This document shows, piece by piece, positions 17,159 to 25,977 of a DNA stretch of 64,000 nucleotides (its first letter is position 1; every line of letters begins with the position of its first letter). The stretch is from NCBI GenBank assembly GCA_045805505.1, contig JBJMLA010000164.1, forward strand, positions 1 to 64,000, given 5' to 3'. A program made the translations under genes and the position numbers. Source of the stretch: BP-464 sp045805505 (lineage in GTDB: Bacteria; Actinomycetota; Thermoleophilia; Solirubrobacterales; Solirubrobacteraceae). The notes below the pieces were generated by a model. It was not told the DNA's origin and made no database searches. It saw only the letters and a program-made list of their open reading frames with translations.

Positions 17159-18406
17159 TCAGCCCAGCGGATACAGGCCCTGCACCGCGGTCCGGTAGTC
17201 GAAGCCCGCAACCGGCGAGGGGGGAGCCGGCAGGGAGAAGATGCCGCCCCCCTGACCGCCGCTGTACCTCGTCCCGAGCAGGGAGTACAGCGACTCGTAT
17301 TGGCTGATCAGCAGGCTGACGCCGCCCTTGGTCCAGTCGACGTAGGTGGAGATGCTGCCGAACAGCTGGACCTCCCCCATGTACGGGGCCTGGCCGGTGT
17401 CGCTTTGTGTCGCGCTGGCCCCGTAGACGCACGCGATGTACGCGAAACCCGGTGGCGCGGCCAGGTCGGGCATCGTGAACGTCGACCCGTTCGCGGAGCC
17501 GGGGTTCCACGTCTGGATGAAGTACTCGGCGTCCTGCGTCGGCAGCGTCCGGCCGTCGGCGGGAATCCACTGGCCGAAGGCGCCGCCGTCAAGGACCGGC
17601 GTGTTGCCGACGGCCCACAGCTTGAGCTCTCCGGTCGCGCATTGCGGGATCTCCCGGACGTCCACGAGCGGCCCGGTCGCGCAGATCTGCCAGCTCATGC
17701 CGGGCAGCGGCGGCGTCATGTCGGGGACGCGGAAGTCCTGCTGGCCGTCGCCCCCGAACTCCGTCCCGTAGAGCTTGAACAGGGCCGGGAACCCCTGGAT
17801 CGGCAGGAGCTCCCCGTTCGCCGGGATGTACGTCGCGTCATCAAGGCTCGTGGTGAATCCCAGGAGGGTCGGCTGCCCGAGCGCGCATGGCTCGACGGTG
17901 GTGTCGTCGATAAACACCGAGGCTCCCGAGAAGTGCCTGGGCAACGTGCGATCCAGGCGGCGGTTGAGTCGCGACAGCCCGTTGCCCAGTCCGCCGAGCA
18001 CGCGCACGGCGAAGCGGGCCGTGTGGCGTGGGCCGTCGTATCCGACGAGCCGCAGCTCGAGCGCGACCGTGTCCTGCGCAGTGCGGCCGTCGTCGAGCAC
18101 CACGGCGGCGTTCGGCGGCTGCTTCGCGAAGCCGAGCGCGCGCCAGGAGCCCAACAGCGAGCCGGTCGTGATGCGCCCGGCGTCGCGCTGGGGACGGTCC
18201 GAGAACCAGGTGGTCCGGCGAGCGAGTCCGTGCAGGACCATCCGGTACCGGCCGGTCTGCCCCGTCACCGGCGTGAAGGTCCCGCTCTGTGACTCCATGG
18301 CGAAGAGCAGTGACTGGCCCGTGGGCAGGGAGGCCGCCGTGTCGGCGCCGAGAGCCGGAGTGGCGGGCACGAGGCAGGCGATCGCCACAGCGAGAAAACG
18401 GCGCAT
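17159..18406 (-). CDS. Secreted protein with three tail-collar-like units
   Basis: 415 residues from the ATG at 18406, with a signal peptide (1-21, ALG/A). After an unknown N-terminal part (22-170), three units of about 65-75 residues begin near 180, 258 and 343. Each follows the phage tail collar (microcystin-dependent protein) plan: a glycine-rich ITxF-like strand, W/Y-x-P-A-x-G-x-x-L-P, an aromatic helix, then G-T-x-F/Y-GG and F-x-x-P-D/A (DFRVPDM, TFTMPDL, IFSLPAP). Pairs of cysteines accompany units 1 and 2. Such folds occur in phage fibres and bacterial surface proteins; its role is unknown. Confidence 0.65.
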   Translation of the reverse strand: MRRFLAVAIACLVPATPALGADTAASLPTGQSLLFAMESQSGTFTPVTGQTGRYRMVLHGLARRTTWFSDRPQRDAGRITTGSLLGSWRALGFAKQPPNAAVVLDDGRTAQDTVALELRLVGYDGPRHTARFAVRVLGGLGNGLSRLNRRLDRTLPRHFSGASVFIDDTTVEPCALGQPTLLGFTTSLDDATYIPANGELLPIQGFPALFKLYGTEFGGDGQQDFRVPDMTPPLPGMSWQICATGPLVDVREIPQCATGELKLWAVGNTPVLDGGAFGQWIPADGRTLPTQDAEYFIQTWNPGSANGSTFTMPDLAAPPGFAYIACVYGASATQSDTGQAPYMGEVQLFGSISTYVDWTKGGVSLLISQYESLYSLLGTRYSGGQGGGIFSLPAPPSPVAGFDYRTAVQGLYPLG

Positions 18407-18482
18407 CGCGCGATCCTGGCAGCCGCCGGGGACGGCGAGGCGCTCGTCCGTTCCGGCGCCACCCTCTGCAAGGCTCAGGGAC

Positions 18483-19394
18483 ATGACCCTTCGCGCGCGA
18501 GCCGCCGCCCTGATCACGCTCGCCGGCGCGGCCGCGATCCTGCCCGTCGCTCTGGGCACGAGCGCGGAGGGCGGCCAGGCACGGATCGGGTCGACGACCT
18601 GCGCGAACACCGGTCTCGGGCAGGGCACCCGCATGATCGGCGCCTACAACCGGGCGGGAGATTTCCCGGCCGCGCAGGTCGACAGCGGCTCGAGCCCGGC
18701 GCAGGTCGGCGTGACCGTCCCGCCGATCAGCTTCAGCGGCCCGGGCCGGACGCGGAACCTTCCGAGCGGCCCCTGCCAGCACATCTACCGCTTCCGGTAC
18801 CAGCGGATCGCCAGGGCGAGCGGGCAGCCGCCGGCCCTGTTCCGCTACGTCGAGGTCGACTGGAACACCGAGGGCATCGCGCGCGGTCCCGCCAACTCGT
18901 TCGTCTCACCGCATTTCGACTTCCACTTCTACCTCCGGCCCCGGCCGGTCATCGACAGGCTCACCCGTTGCGTCTCGACCAACGGACGCACGTGCGACCC
19001 GTTCCACACCGGCTACGGCCAGATGGCTCGGTTCCTGACGCTCCCCGCGGCGCGCTTCCTGCCGCCGAGCTACCGCCCCGATCCCGCCTCGTCGATCCCC
19101 CGCATGGGCCTGCACTTCCTCGACCGCGCCTTCCCGTACTCGGTCCACAGCGTCGACCATCACCCGACGCTGCTCTACGGCAGCTACGACGGGCGGATCA
19201 TCTTCGCCGAGGCCTCGGTGACCGCGGCCACGCTTCAGGACGTCGCCGCGGCTCCCTCCGGTCGCCTCACCTTCCGGTACAAGCGGCCGCCGACCGTGCA
19301 GGCGGGCGTGCCGTGGCCCTCGCGGTTCTTCCTGCAGTACCTGCCCGCCGGCGGCGGGTTCACGGCAGGGTTCGAGGGGTTTGCCGGGTCGTAA
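18483..19394 (+). CDS. Secreted hypothetical protein, possibly TTHB210-like
   Basis: 303 residues from the ATG at 18483 with a signal peptide (1-33 region). A HFDFHFYLRP motif near 145, then a long second half including SVDHHPTLLYGSYDGRIIFAEA, is reminiscent of the TTHB210-like (DUF5602) barrel of secreted proteins; I hold this loosely. It is divergent from the collar-like gene with a 76-base gap. No catalytic motif can be assigned. Confidence 0.6.
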   Translation: MTLRARAAALITLAGAAAILPVALGTSAEGGQARIGSTTCANTGLGQGTRMIGAYNRAGDFPAAQVDSGSSPAQVGVTVPPISFSGPGRTRNLPSGPCQHIYRFRYQRIARASGQPPALFRYVEVDWNTEGIARGPANSFVSPHFDFHFYLRPRPVIDRLTRCVSTNGRTCDPFHTGYGQMARFLTLPAARFLPPSYRPDPASSIPRMGLHFLDRAFPYSVHSVDHHPTLLYGSYDGRIIFAEASVTAATLQDVAAAPSGRLTFRYKRPPTVQAGVPWPSRFFLQYLPAGGGFTAGFEGFAGS

Positions 19395-19422
19395 CGCAGA
19401 CAGCCGCGGCAGACCGGGCCTC

Positions 19423-20040
19423 TCAGTCGGGGAGTCCGGATTCGAGGACCCGCGCCGGAAGGCCACCGACCCGCGCTCCGGCGGGAACGTCCCGGCTGAT
19501 CAGGCTGCCCGCCTCGGCCACGGCCACGGCGCCGATCTCGACTCCCGGAGTCAGCTTGCACCGGGCACCCACCCGGCAGCCTCGCCGCAGCACCGGTCCG
19601 CGCAGCTGCGCGCCTGGTGCGAGCCTGGCCATGCTGTCGTCGTTCATCGTCACGACCCCCGGGCCGACGACGACGTCCTCCTCGACGACCATCCAGCTCG
19701 TGAGCCACGCGTCGACCCCGACGTGCACGTTCGCCCCGATCGTGGTGTGCGCCCCGACCGCACAGCCACGCCCGAGCACGGCCCCGGTGCCGATGACCGC
19801 GCCCTCACGGACGTTGGCCTGGTCGCCGACCACGGCACCGGCGCCGATCCGCGCGCCCTCGAAGACGACCGCGCCGGACCCGATCGTCGCACCGGCCTCG
19901 ACGACCGTCGGAAGCGGTGGATCCGCCGAGCGTCCGGCCCCGGCCCGGATCGCCCGCTTGCCGACGACGGCGCGATCCCCGACGCACACGCCCTCGCCGA
20001 GGACGACGTCCTCGCCGATGACCGCGCCGGTGCCGATCAT
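19423..20040 (-). CDS. Left-handed beta-helix (hexapeptide) acyltransferase
   Basis: 205 residues almost wholly built of hexapeptide repeats (IGTGAVIGEDVVLGEGVCVG..., VIGTGAVLGRGCAVGAHTTIGANVHVG). This is the LbH fold of N- or O-acetyltransferases such as WlbB/WbbJ that decorate sugar nucleotides. A conserved catalytic-type residue is hard to assign; N and D residues lie in VTMNDDSM. It is last in a four-gene minus-strand operon, overlapping BKACE by 4 bases, and pairs naturally with the Gfo/Idh/MocA enzyme (WlbA-WlbB logic). Confidence 0.82.
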   Translation of the reverse strand: MIGTGAVIGEDVVLGEGVCVGDRAVVGKRAIRAGAGRSADPPLPTVVEAGATIGSGAVVFEGARIGAGAVVGDQANVREGAVIGTGAVLGRGCAVGAHTTIGANVHVGVDAWLTSWMVVEEDVVVGPGVVTMNDDSMARLAPGAQLRGPVLRRGCRVGARCKLTPGVEIGAVAVAEAGSLISRDVPAGARVGGLPARVLESGLPD

Positions 20041-20930
20041 CGCTGCGGGACGGCTGCGAGATCGAGGCCGAGCAGGTCTCGTGCCTCCTGCGGCGTGGCG
20101 ACGGGCCGGCCCGCGGCACGCCCCTGCTCCACCGCCCGGGCGACGAGCTCGACGTTGGTCGCCGGCACCCGCGAGCTCGCGTCGAGGTAGGGGTTGTCCT
20201 CGAGCCCGGTCCGCACGTGCCCGCCCATCACCACGGCCAGGCCGTTGGCGGGCAGCTGGTAGGCCCCGAATCCGCCGGTGGCCCAGGTCGAGCCCGCCGG
20301 CAGCCCTCCGATCAGCGCGACCAACGACGGCGCGTCGGCCGGCGCGGTGTTGATGAAGCCGAGCATGAGGTTGGCGTAGAGCGGCGCTTCGAGCGCGCCT
20401 GAGGCCACGAGGCGCTGCGCAAGGTGAGCCATGCCGAGGTCGAAGATCTCGAGCTCCGGCCGGATGCCGGCGGCGACCATGCGACGCGCGAGCTCCTCGA
20501 CGACAGCGAGGTCGTTGACGCTCGGGCCGCTGTGGAAGTTGAGGGAGCCCAGCGTGAGGCTGGCGAGGTCCGGGCGCTCGTCACCGCTGAGCGAAAGGAC
20601 GTGGGCGCGGCGTTCGATGTCGGCCTCGAAGCGCCCGCTGGTGCTGACGCAGACGATCATCTCCGGACAGCGGTCCCGGACGGCGGCGATCAGCTCGGCG
20701 TAGGACTCTCGGCGGTGATCGGGGGTGCCGTCAGCGTTGCGTGCGTGGAGATGGGCGACACGCGCCCCGGCCTCGAAGCACCGCCCGGCATCCTCAGCGA
20801 TCTCCGTCGCGGTCAGCGGGACGTGCGGGACCCGCTCGCGTGTGGTCGTCAGGCCGGTCAGGGCCACGTTGATGACCAGCGGCGGATACGGCGTGCGCGG
20901 ATGCGCCGGATAGGGAAACGGGGAGGTCAA
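20037..20930 (-). CDS. BKACE family protein (DUF849, beta-keto acid cleavage enzyme)
   Basis: 297 residues if it starts at the TTG at 20930, which overlaps the stop of the glycosyltransferase gene as TTGA. The frame also opens further upstream but inside that gene. Family motifs: INVALTG at the start, HLHARN (zinc ligand histidines), LEIFDLG (zinc glutamate), GGLPAGSTWATGGFG, HVRTGLEDN. BKACEs transfer an acyl group from a beta-keto acid to acetyl-CoA, giving acetoacetate and a new acyl-CoA. Its place among glycan genes is unexpected. Confidence 0.85.
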   Translation of the reverse strand: MTSPFPYPAHPRTPYPPLVINVALTGLTTTRERVPHVPLTATEIAEDAGRCFEAGARVAHLHARNADGTPDHRRESYAELIAAVRDRCPEMIVCVSTSGRFEADIERRAHVLSLSGDERPDLASLTLGSLNFHSGPSVNDLAVVEELARRMVAAGIRPELEIFDLGMAHLAQRLVASGALEAPLYANLMLGFINTAPADAPSLVALIGGLPAGSTWATGGFGAYQLPANGLAVVMGGHVRTGLEDNPYLDASSRVPATNVELVARAVEQGRAAGRPVATPQEARDLLGLDLAAVPQR

Positions 20931-22045
20931 CCGGTCTCGCGCTCGTTCTCGGTCCCCCGCACGCGCTCGAGCTCCGCGTAGACCTTCCGGTACTCCGCGT
21001 GGACGCGCGTGAGCTCGGCCCGCAGCGCCTCGCGCTCGGCCACGGCACCAACCAGGCGATCGGTGTCCCATTGCAGGCGCGCCATCCGCGCGAGCTCAAG
21101 CCACGGACCGCGGCCCGGTCCCGTCGCCTCGGCCGCCACCCGCCTGAAGAGATCGACGAGCGCCTCGGCGTGCTTGGTCGCCTGATGCCCGGCCATGACG
21201 AGATCCCGGTTGGCGGCTCCCATGTCGCGCCGGAAATCGCGGAGGTCGCCGGCGAGGCTTTCCACGGTCGTGACCGTCGCACGGCTCTGCCCGCCGAAGT
21301 TGTCGGCCTCGAGGCGGCCGTAGCTCTCCGCGGTGACCCAGCCGTCGCCGCCGTTGACGTCATAGACGTAGGCGGCACGGCCGCAGGCCATGGCTTCGAG
21401 CACGACACGCGCCTTGCCGAGCACGATGTCGCACTGCTCGTAGAGCTGGTGGTCGGTGGCGGTCGCGGTACCGAAGGCGCGCCCGATGCAGCGCAGGCTC
21501 AGCCCGGCAGCGGCACAGGCCGCTTCGACGAGCGATGTGCGGTCTCCCGTCACGTAGTTGCTGACGAGCAGGACACGCTCAGGAGGATCGGCGAGCGGGG
21601 TGACCGGCCTGAACCTGGTCACGTCGATCGGCTGCGTGAGCCGGACGACCTCCGGAACCACGGCGGCCGCTCTCGCCCGCGCCTCGACCCGGCCGTGGAG
21701 CGCGACGACCGCGGCGACGACATCCTGCACCTGGGGCGGCAGCGACAGGTCCCAGTCGTCGCTGTGCACGCAGAAGACCTGGGGAACCGACGGCCAGGCG
21801 TCGGCTGCCGTGTAGGCCGACGCGGCGTCCTGCGCGTAGACCAGCTCCGGGGGCTCGGCGAGATCGGCGGGATCGGCAGCCACGCGCAGCCCCCGCCGCC
21901 GCGCCTCAGCGCCCTCGCCCGGCGCGCCGGGCGCGTGGAGCCAGACCTCGTGTCCGAGCCGTTGGAGCTGCTCGGCGACCGTCAGGACATAGGTCACGCC
22001 TCCCGACAGCTCGTCGAGCCGGTCGGAGGCGATCAGGAGGCGCAT
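20927..22045 (-). CDS. Glycosyltransferase-like protein (GT-B fold)
   Basis: 372 residues from the ATG at 22045. The N-terminus (MRLLIASDRLDELSGGVTYVLTVAEQLQRLGHEV) is the typical GT4 nucleotide-sugar transferase start. The second half has LLVSNYVTGDR and a KARVVLEAMACGRAAYVYD segment equivalent to the donor-binding E-x7-E region. The tail (310-372) is helical and charged, perhaps a coiled coil. It overlaps the gene before it by 13 bases. Confidence 0.8.
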   Translation of the reverse strand: MRLLIASDRLDELSGGVTYVLTVAEQLQRLGHEVWLHAPGAPGEGAEARRRGLRVAADPADLAEPPELVYAQDAASAYTAADAWPSVPQVFCVHSDDWDLSLPPQVQDVVAAVVALHGRVEARARAAAVVPEVVRLTQPIDVTRFRPVTPLADPPERVLLVSNYVTGDRTSLVEAACAAAGLSLRCIGRAFGTATATDHQLYEQCDIVLGKARVVLEAMACGRAAYVYDVNGGDGWVTAESYGRLEADNFGGQSRATVTTVESLAGDLRDFRRDMGAANRDLVMAGHQATKHAEALVDLFRRVAAEATGPGRGPWLELARMARLQWDTDRLVGAVAEREALRAELTRVHAEYRKVYAELERVRGTENERETG

Positions 22046-22956
22046 GCCAGAGCCGCCTCGGCATACGAGAGTGCTTCCCAGCCCTCGGCGAGCGAGACGA
22101 GCGGCCGGTCGACGCGGCCCTCGACGTAGTCGCAGAACGCGTGCAGCTGCACGACGAAGGGCTCTTCCTGGTGCTGGAGCACGACGGACGTGGAACGGCC
22201 GCCGTTCGGGACGCATCGCACCTCGAGCGTGATGGTGTCCGCTCGCACCACTCCGAGCTCGCCGGTCACCGTGACCCGGCGGCGCTTCTGCGCCCCTTGC
22301 CAGCCAGCCACGCACGAGAAGCGCGGCCCGCCGATGACGGTGCCCGACACGACCGCGTGGTCCTCCAGCGCCGCGCCGTCCGGGGTGGTCGACGTCGCCG
22401 CGACGATGTGTCCCAACGGCCCCGCGGCGATCCAGCGCACGATGTCGAGGTCGTGGGTGATCAGGTCACGCACCACGCCTACATCGCGGGTCCCCTCCGG
22501 CCCGCTGCCCAGACGCTCGGAAGCGATGCGCACGATCGGACCAATGCGGTCCTCGCGCACGAGCCGATGCGCTTCGACCAGGGCCGGGTTGCAGCGCTCG
22601 ACGTGGCCCACCGCTCCGCAGACGCCCGCCTCCTCGCACGCCCGCACCATCGCCTCGGCTTCGCTGCACGTGGCGGCCATCGGCTTCTCGACCAGGACGT
22701 GGACGCCTGCCCTCGCAAGAGCGATGGCCACTGACGCGTGGGTCATCGCCGGGGTGGCGACGAGCGCGAGGTCCACCGCGCGGGCATCGAGCAGCTCGTC
22801 GATCGAGCCGAAGACGTCAGCGGGCTCCGCCATGGCACCGAAGCGATCACCGAGGGGGTCGACGGCACCGACCAGCTCGACCCGCGGTGACGCCTGAAGA
22901 ACGCGGGCGTGGTGGCGCCCGATGGCTCCGAGTCCGATGACCGCCGCGCGCAGCAC
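22033..22956 (-). CDS. Gfo/Idh/MocA-family oxidoreductase
   Basis: 307 residues. N-terminal Rossmann motif AVIGLGAIGRHHAR and the family signature VLVEKPMA (EKP near residues 94-96), followed by the C-terminal alpha/beta domain with HDLDIVRW. Enzymes of this family oxidise or epimerise sugars, often nucleotide sugars, with tightly used NAD(P). It heads the operon with the glycosyltransferase, BKACE and hexapeptide transferase, suggesting synthesis and transfer of a modified sugar. Confidence 0.88.
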   Translation of the reverse strand: MLRAAVIGLGAIGRHHARVLQASPRVELVGAVDPLGDRFGAMAEPADVFGSIDELLDARAVDLALVATPAMTHASVAIALARAGVHVLVEKPMAATCSEAEAMVRACEEAGVCGAVGHVERCNPALVEAHRLVREDRIGPIVRIASERLGSGPEGTRDVGVVRDLITHDLDIVRWIAAGPLGHIVAATSTTPDGAALEDHAVVSGTVIGGPRFSCVAGWQGAQKRRRVTVTGELGVVRADTITLEVRCVPNGGRSTSVVLQHQEEPFVVQLHAFCDYVEGRVDRPLVSLAEGWEALSYAEAALACAS

Positions 22957-22977
22957 CGGCCGACCCTACATGGCGGT

Positions 22978-23002
22978 CCCGGAGGCTCTGAGAACCTCCG
23001 GG
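22978..23002 (-). terminator. Hairpin between the tRNA scar and the core operon
   Basis: CCCGGAGG at 22978-22985 pairs with CCTCCGGG at 22995-23002. It lies 18 bases beyond the 3' end of the tRNA remnant on the minus strand, where a tRNA terminator would be expected, so it is probably the original terminator of the interrupted tRNA gene. Confidence 0.5.
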
Positions 23003-23019
23003 CCACGGCCAGCACTTCA

Positions 23020-23048
23020 TCGGGGAGACAGGATTTGAACCTGCGACC
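23020..23048 (-). other. Attachment-site scar: 3' end of a tRNA gene
   Basis: On the minus strand these 29 bases read as a tRNA 3' end: T-stem and loop CAGGTTCAAATCCTG, then acceptor CTCCCCG and discriminator A. The sequence before it (23049 and up) does not form an anticodon arm or a matching 5' acceptor (CGGGGAG), so the gene is incomplete. The composition is most like tRNA-Pro, which is an inference. A lone tRNA 3' end beside foreign-type genes is the usual mark of tyrosine-integrase insertion. Read this way, the element lies to the right and the intact tRNA should be at its far end. Confidence 0.75.
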
Positions 23049-23279
23049 GCCCGGCCCCCAGCCAGTAATGGGGTCCGTTCTTTGAAGCTACTTTGAGTGT
23101 TTCCGGGCGTTTTCGTCCTCGCTCGAGGACGATCTGGACCCCCTGGACGGAGAAACCGGTACCAATTTGGTACCACGCCGCCGGGCTCCCCGGGCGCTCC
23201 CGCTTTGCGGCTCTCGCAAGGCATGGAAAGCGGGAGCTAAAGGTTCGGGTCCGTCCGATCCGCTCGATACACCTGACGC

Positions 23280-23891
23280 GTGAAGCGGCAAGAGATTCGG
23301 CAGACCCTTGCGAGCGGTGCGGCACTCGCCCTGGTGTTAGGCACCTTTGCAGCGCTGGTCTGGCTGGTGGCTTTCGCGATTCGGGAGGGCGCGACGGTAG
23401 TGGCAGCGACCGTGGCGGCACTCGCGACGATTGGCGCAGCCGCGGTGGCCCGAAACTACGAGAGGCGCAAAGCACTCGAAGCAACTCGTCGCGAGCATCT
23501 GGGGCCCCTCTTCGAAGACCTTGCCTCCGTGCTCGCCGGACAGGACATGACTGACCGTAAGCGCGTCAAGGTCCTAGTCGGGTTCATGCGTAAGTCTTTG
23601 GTCTATGCCAGTCCGGCGACGCTGAAGGCGTTCCGGGTTTGGCATCGGGGACTCGACGAACTTGAGCGTGATGAGTCGAAGCCCGTCCAGCTTGCCAACG
23701 CACTCAGGTACGAGGCATTCGTTATGGCAATGCGCGCGGACCTCGGCGTCTCGAATCGAGGTCTCTCGGAAGGCGACCTCGCCCGCACCGCCCTGACAGA
23801 TTTTGACGAGTACTACTTCGACACAGCGCCGGCGTCTATAAAGCCGCCCGAGGTTGAACCACGCGTGCACGAATCAGCGCAACGCTCCTGA
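23280..23891 (+). CDS. Membrane protein of unknown function
   Basis: 203 residues from a GTG. Two membrane segments near the start (about 12-33 and 40-58), then a soluble helical part ending in a proline- and glutamate-rich tail. I do not recognise a family. Its codon use is less strictly GC-ending than that of the core genes, consistent with acquired DNA. The 230 bases between the tRNA scar and this gene show no other gene. Confidence 0.55.
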   Translation: MKRQEIRQTLASGAALALVLGTFAALVWLVAFAIREGATVVAATVAALATIGAAAVARNYERRKALEATRREHLGPLFEDLASVLAGQDMTDRKRVKVLVGFMRKSLVYASPATLKAFRVWHRGLDELERDESKPVQLANALRYEAFVMAMRADLGVSNRGLSEGDLARTALTDFDEYYFDTAPASIKPPEVEPRVHESAQRS

Positions 23892-23930
23892 GGCACGAAG
23901 CTCGGCGGCGGTCACCATCCCTCAACGCGC

Positions 23931-24794
23931 GTGGCGGATGTCCGCATGGTTGAGCCGCTTTCACACGACTCACTGACGCCGCCCCTGAAGCGCATCGACT
24001 TACCCAAGTTGGTGCAGCACCAGCGCGACGACGCTAAACGGCTGGACGCAAGAATCTCGAAAGCACTTCAGCCACGGATTGACGAACACCTACGGACATA
24101 CGCCTTGGCATTAGACGAGGTGGAACACGCCCACCAAGCCATTGCTGACCAGCTCGATTTCGATCTCAAGGGCGAAACCCAATGGGCGGCCATGTGGCAA
24201 GTGGCCGGCCGATGCATCGGATTTGCCCGCGCACTCCTCGTCTTGGCCCACGGCGACTTCGGCGACGAGGGGCTACCGACGGCACGCTCGATGCACGAAG
24301 CCAACCGGATGCTTCAGGCCTTAGCAGACCCTGATGAGCTGGACCTCGTCCAGCGGTGGCTTGAGGATCATGACAAGCGGTACGTGCATGCAAGCGATGC
24401 CCGAGAGGCGGTCGATCGCATTGAGGCCCGTCTCAACACGGCGATCGAGGCTGCGGGGCACGAGCCCGTACCCACGACGCTTTCCTTGACACGACAGCTC
24501 TATCACCGCATGTCGCTGGTCGCTCACATCCGCCGCCAAGCCATCGAGATGGTCGTCTCCTCAACGCTGCGCCGCATGTCCCGTGGTCGACATCCAGACC
24601 CAATCGGTCGCGCCATAGCGGTGGAGTCGCACGGGCGGGTGATCCAAGAGACCGTCGCCACCGTCGGCGACTCATTCGGCCGCTTCTATGGCCCCAGTTA
24701 CTACGAGGACCATTTGTGGCCGTTGCTCGCATCGTTTGACGCAGTTCGAAACAGCGCACCGCTAGATCCGAAAGCACTGCGAGGAATGCGCTAA
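23931..24794 (+). CDS. Hypothetical protein of the element
   Basis: 287 residues from a GTG, soluble and mostly helical (VQHQRDDAKRLDARISKALQPRIDEHL...). It has no motif that I can name. It lies 39 bases after the membrane protein and may be cotranscribed with it. Possible accessory or defence role is speculation. Confidence 0.5.
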   Translation: MADVRMVEPLSHDSLTPPLKRIDLPKLVQHQRDDAKRLDARISKALQPRIDEHLRTYALALDEVEHAHQAIADQLDFDLKGETQWAAMWQVAGRCIGFARALLVLAHGDFGDEGLPTARSMHEANRMLQALADPDELDLVQRWLEDHDKRYVHASDAREAVDRIEARLNTAIEAAGHEPVPTTLSLTRQLYHRMSLVAHIRRQAIEMVVSSTLRRMSRGRHPDPIGRAIAVESHGRVIQETVATVGDSFGRFYGPSYYEDHLWPLLASFDAVRNSAPLDPKALRGMR

Positions 24795-24837
24795 CGACGA
24801 GCTCGCAGCCCAAGCCGCCGCTTCCGCTCTGGACGAA

Positions 24838-25197
24838 GTGAGACTGCTCCTATTGCCGAAGACAATGTCAGTCGCCATGAGACTTCCCATCAAGAAACGG
24901 CCCCAGCCCTGGTTCTTCCAGGCGCTTGTCGCAAACGGAGCCGGAGGATCTCTGGTCGCGTTCTTGTCGGCCACGCCGGCCGCCGTCGAGGCCAATTGCG
25001 TCCTGCTGGCAGTCGCGCTGGCGGCATGGGCGATCTCTCGCCCCGCGCGGTTCGATCCGCGAGCGCAGTTGACAATCTCGGGATTGCCGACAAGCGCGAG
25101 TCTCAATCTCCAGCGCTTCGTTGGACGAGAAGCGCTAGCCGTCATCCCGGTTCGCCGAGGGTGCGGCGAAGGTCCTTCATCAGCAGCTGGAGATTGA
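24838..25197 (+). CDS. Doubtful small membrane-segment protein
   Basis: A 119-residue frame from 24838 with one hydrophobic stretch (VEANCVLLAVALAAWAI). It overlaps the 3' end of the toxin gene on the other strand by 56 bases, and a competing minus-strand frame covers 24762-25145. Neither has a recognised homolog. The stretch 24795-25141 may be non-coding or decayed. Confidence 0.25.
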   Translation: MRLLLLPKTMSVAMRLPIKKRPQPWFFQALVANGAGGSLVAFLSATPAAVEANCVLLAVALAAWAISRPARFDPRAQLTISGLPTSASLNLQRFVGREALAVIPVRRGCGEGPSSAAGD

Positions 25198-25660
25198 GCG
25201 GGTCAGTAGGTGAGGCCTCGAAGCCGAAGCGCTCGTAGAACGCCCTGGCCGATTCGTCGACGGCGTGGACCAGGAGCACGCGAACGCCGAGTTCCTCGGC
25301 GACCGACAGCGCGCGGCGCATCGCGTCCTGTAGGAGCCACGCTCCGACTCCTTGCCTCTGGACGGTGTGGTCGACGGCGAGCCGGGCGAGCAGGACCGCG
25401 GGCACCGGCTGGTTCGGCATGCCTTTGGTGGCCCGGGTAGTTGCGGTCGCTCGCTCGACCGACGCGGCCGAGATGGCGTGGTAGCCCACGACACGGCCTT
25501 TCTGCTCGGTGTCGGTGACGACGTAGGCACGGGCGGATCCGGCGCGCCCCGCCTGGAGCGCGTAGTCGATAAGCCACGTGTCGAGAGAGGCGACGCCCGA
25601 GTCGAAGGCCTCGACGTTGTGCGCGTCGCTGAGCGGCTCGGGATCGCTGAAGCGCGCCAC
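25142..25660 (-). CDS. GNAT-family toxin, TacT-like
   Basis: 172 residues from a GTG that directly abuts the antitoxin stop. GNAT features: LARLAVDHTVQRQGVGAWLLQDAMRRAL (the Q/R-x-x-G-x-G/A acetyl-CoA loop) and the catalytic-type tyrosine region ARAFYERFGFEASP. TacT toxins acetylate aminoacyl-tRNAs and stop translation. Its pairing with a DUF1778 antitoxin fits the tacAT arrangement exactly. Confidence 0.88.
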   Translation of the reverse strand: MARFSDPEPLSDAHNVEAFDSGVASLDTWLIDYALQAGRAGSARAYVVTDTEQKGRVVGYHAISAASVERATATTRATKGMPNQPVPAVLLARLAVDHTVQRQGVGAWLLQDAMRRALSVAEELGVRVLLVHAVDESARAFYERFGFEASPTDPLNLQLLMKDLRRTLGEPG

Positions 25661-25927
25661 CTAGGCGGGGCGCGGGCGACCGAACAGGTCAGCGATGCCG
25701 GCGTTGACTTCCGCCGGCCGGTCGAGCGCGGCGGTGAAAGCCTTCCACTCCTTGTCGGCGAGCGTGAAGCGTGTGCGGTCGGCGAGGAGCCGTTCGGCGC
25801 GTTCGCGACCGCTTCCGAGCAGGAAGGTGGTGAGTGACTCGCCGGCGAGGCCCGCGGCCTGGCGAAGCAGCGCGTCGTCAGCCGGGGCGACCCGCAGCTG
25901 AACTCGTCCGGTCTTCGTCTGGCTCAT
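25661..25927 (-). CDS. DUF1778 antitoxin, TacA-like
   Basis: 88 residues from the ATG at 25927. N-terminal ribbon-helix-helix (GRVQLRVAPADDALLRQAAGLAGESLTTFLL) followed by a C-terminal tail (FTLADKEWKAFTAALDRP) that in TacA proteins wraps the toxin. It precedes the toxin with no gap. It should neutralise the toxin and repress the operon. Such pairs stabilise mobile elements. Confidence 0.88.
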   Translation of the reverse strand: MSQTKTGRVQLRVAPADDALLRQAAGLAGESLTTFLLGSGRERAERLLADRTRFTLADKEWKAFTAALDRPAEVNAGIADLFGRPRPA

Positions 25928-25977
25928 AGGACAAGTTGTACCAACACTGTGTGTACAAGTACAGCGTGTACGACGGA

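Noticed and set aside
23020..23110. An intact tRNA gene
   Set aside because: Only the T-arm and 3' acceptor strand are present; no anticodon arm, D-arm or pairing 5' acceptor is found upstream on the minus strand.
24762..25145. A 127-codon minus-strand frame
   Set aside because: It overlaps the end of the gene at 23931-24794 and a competing plus frame, has Ser/Ala-rich composition and no recognised domain.
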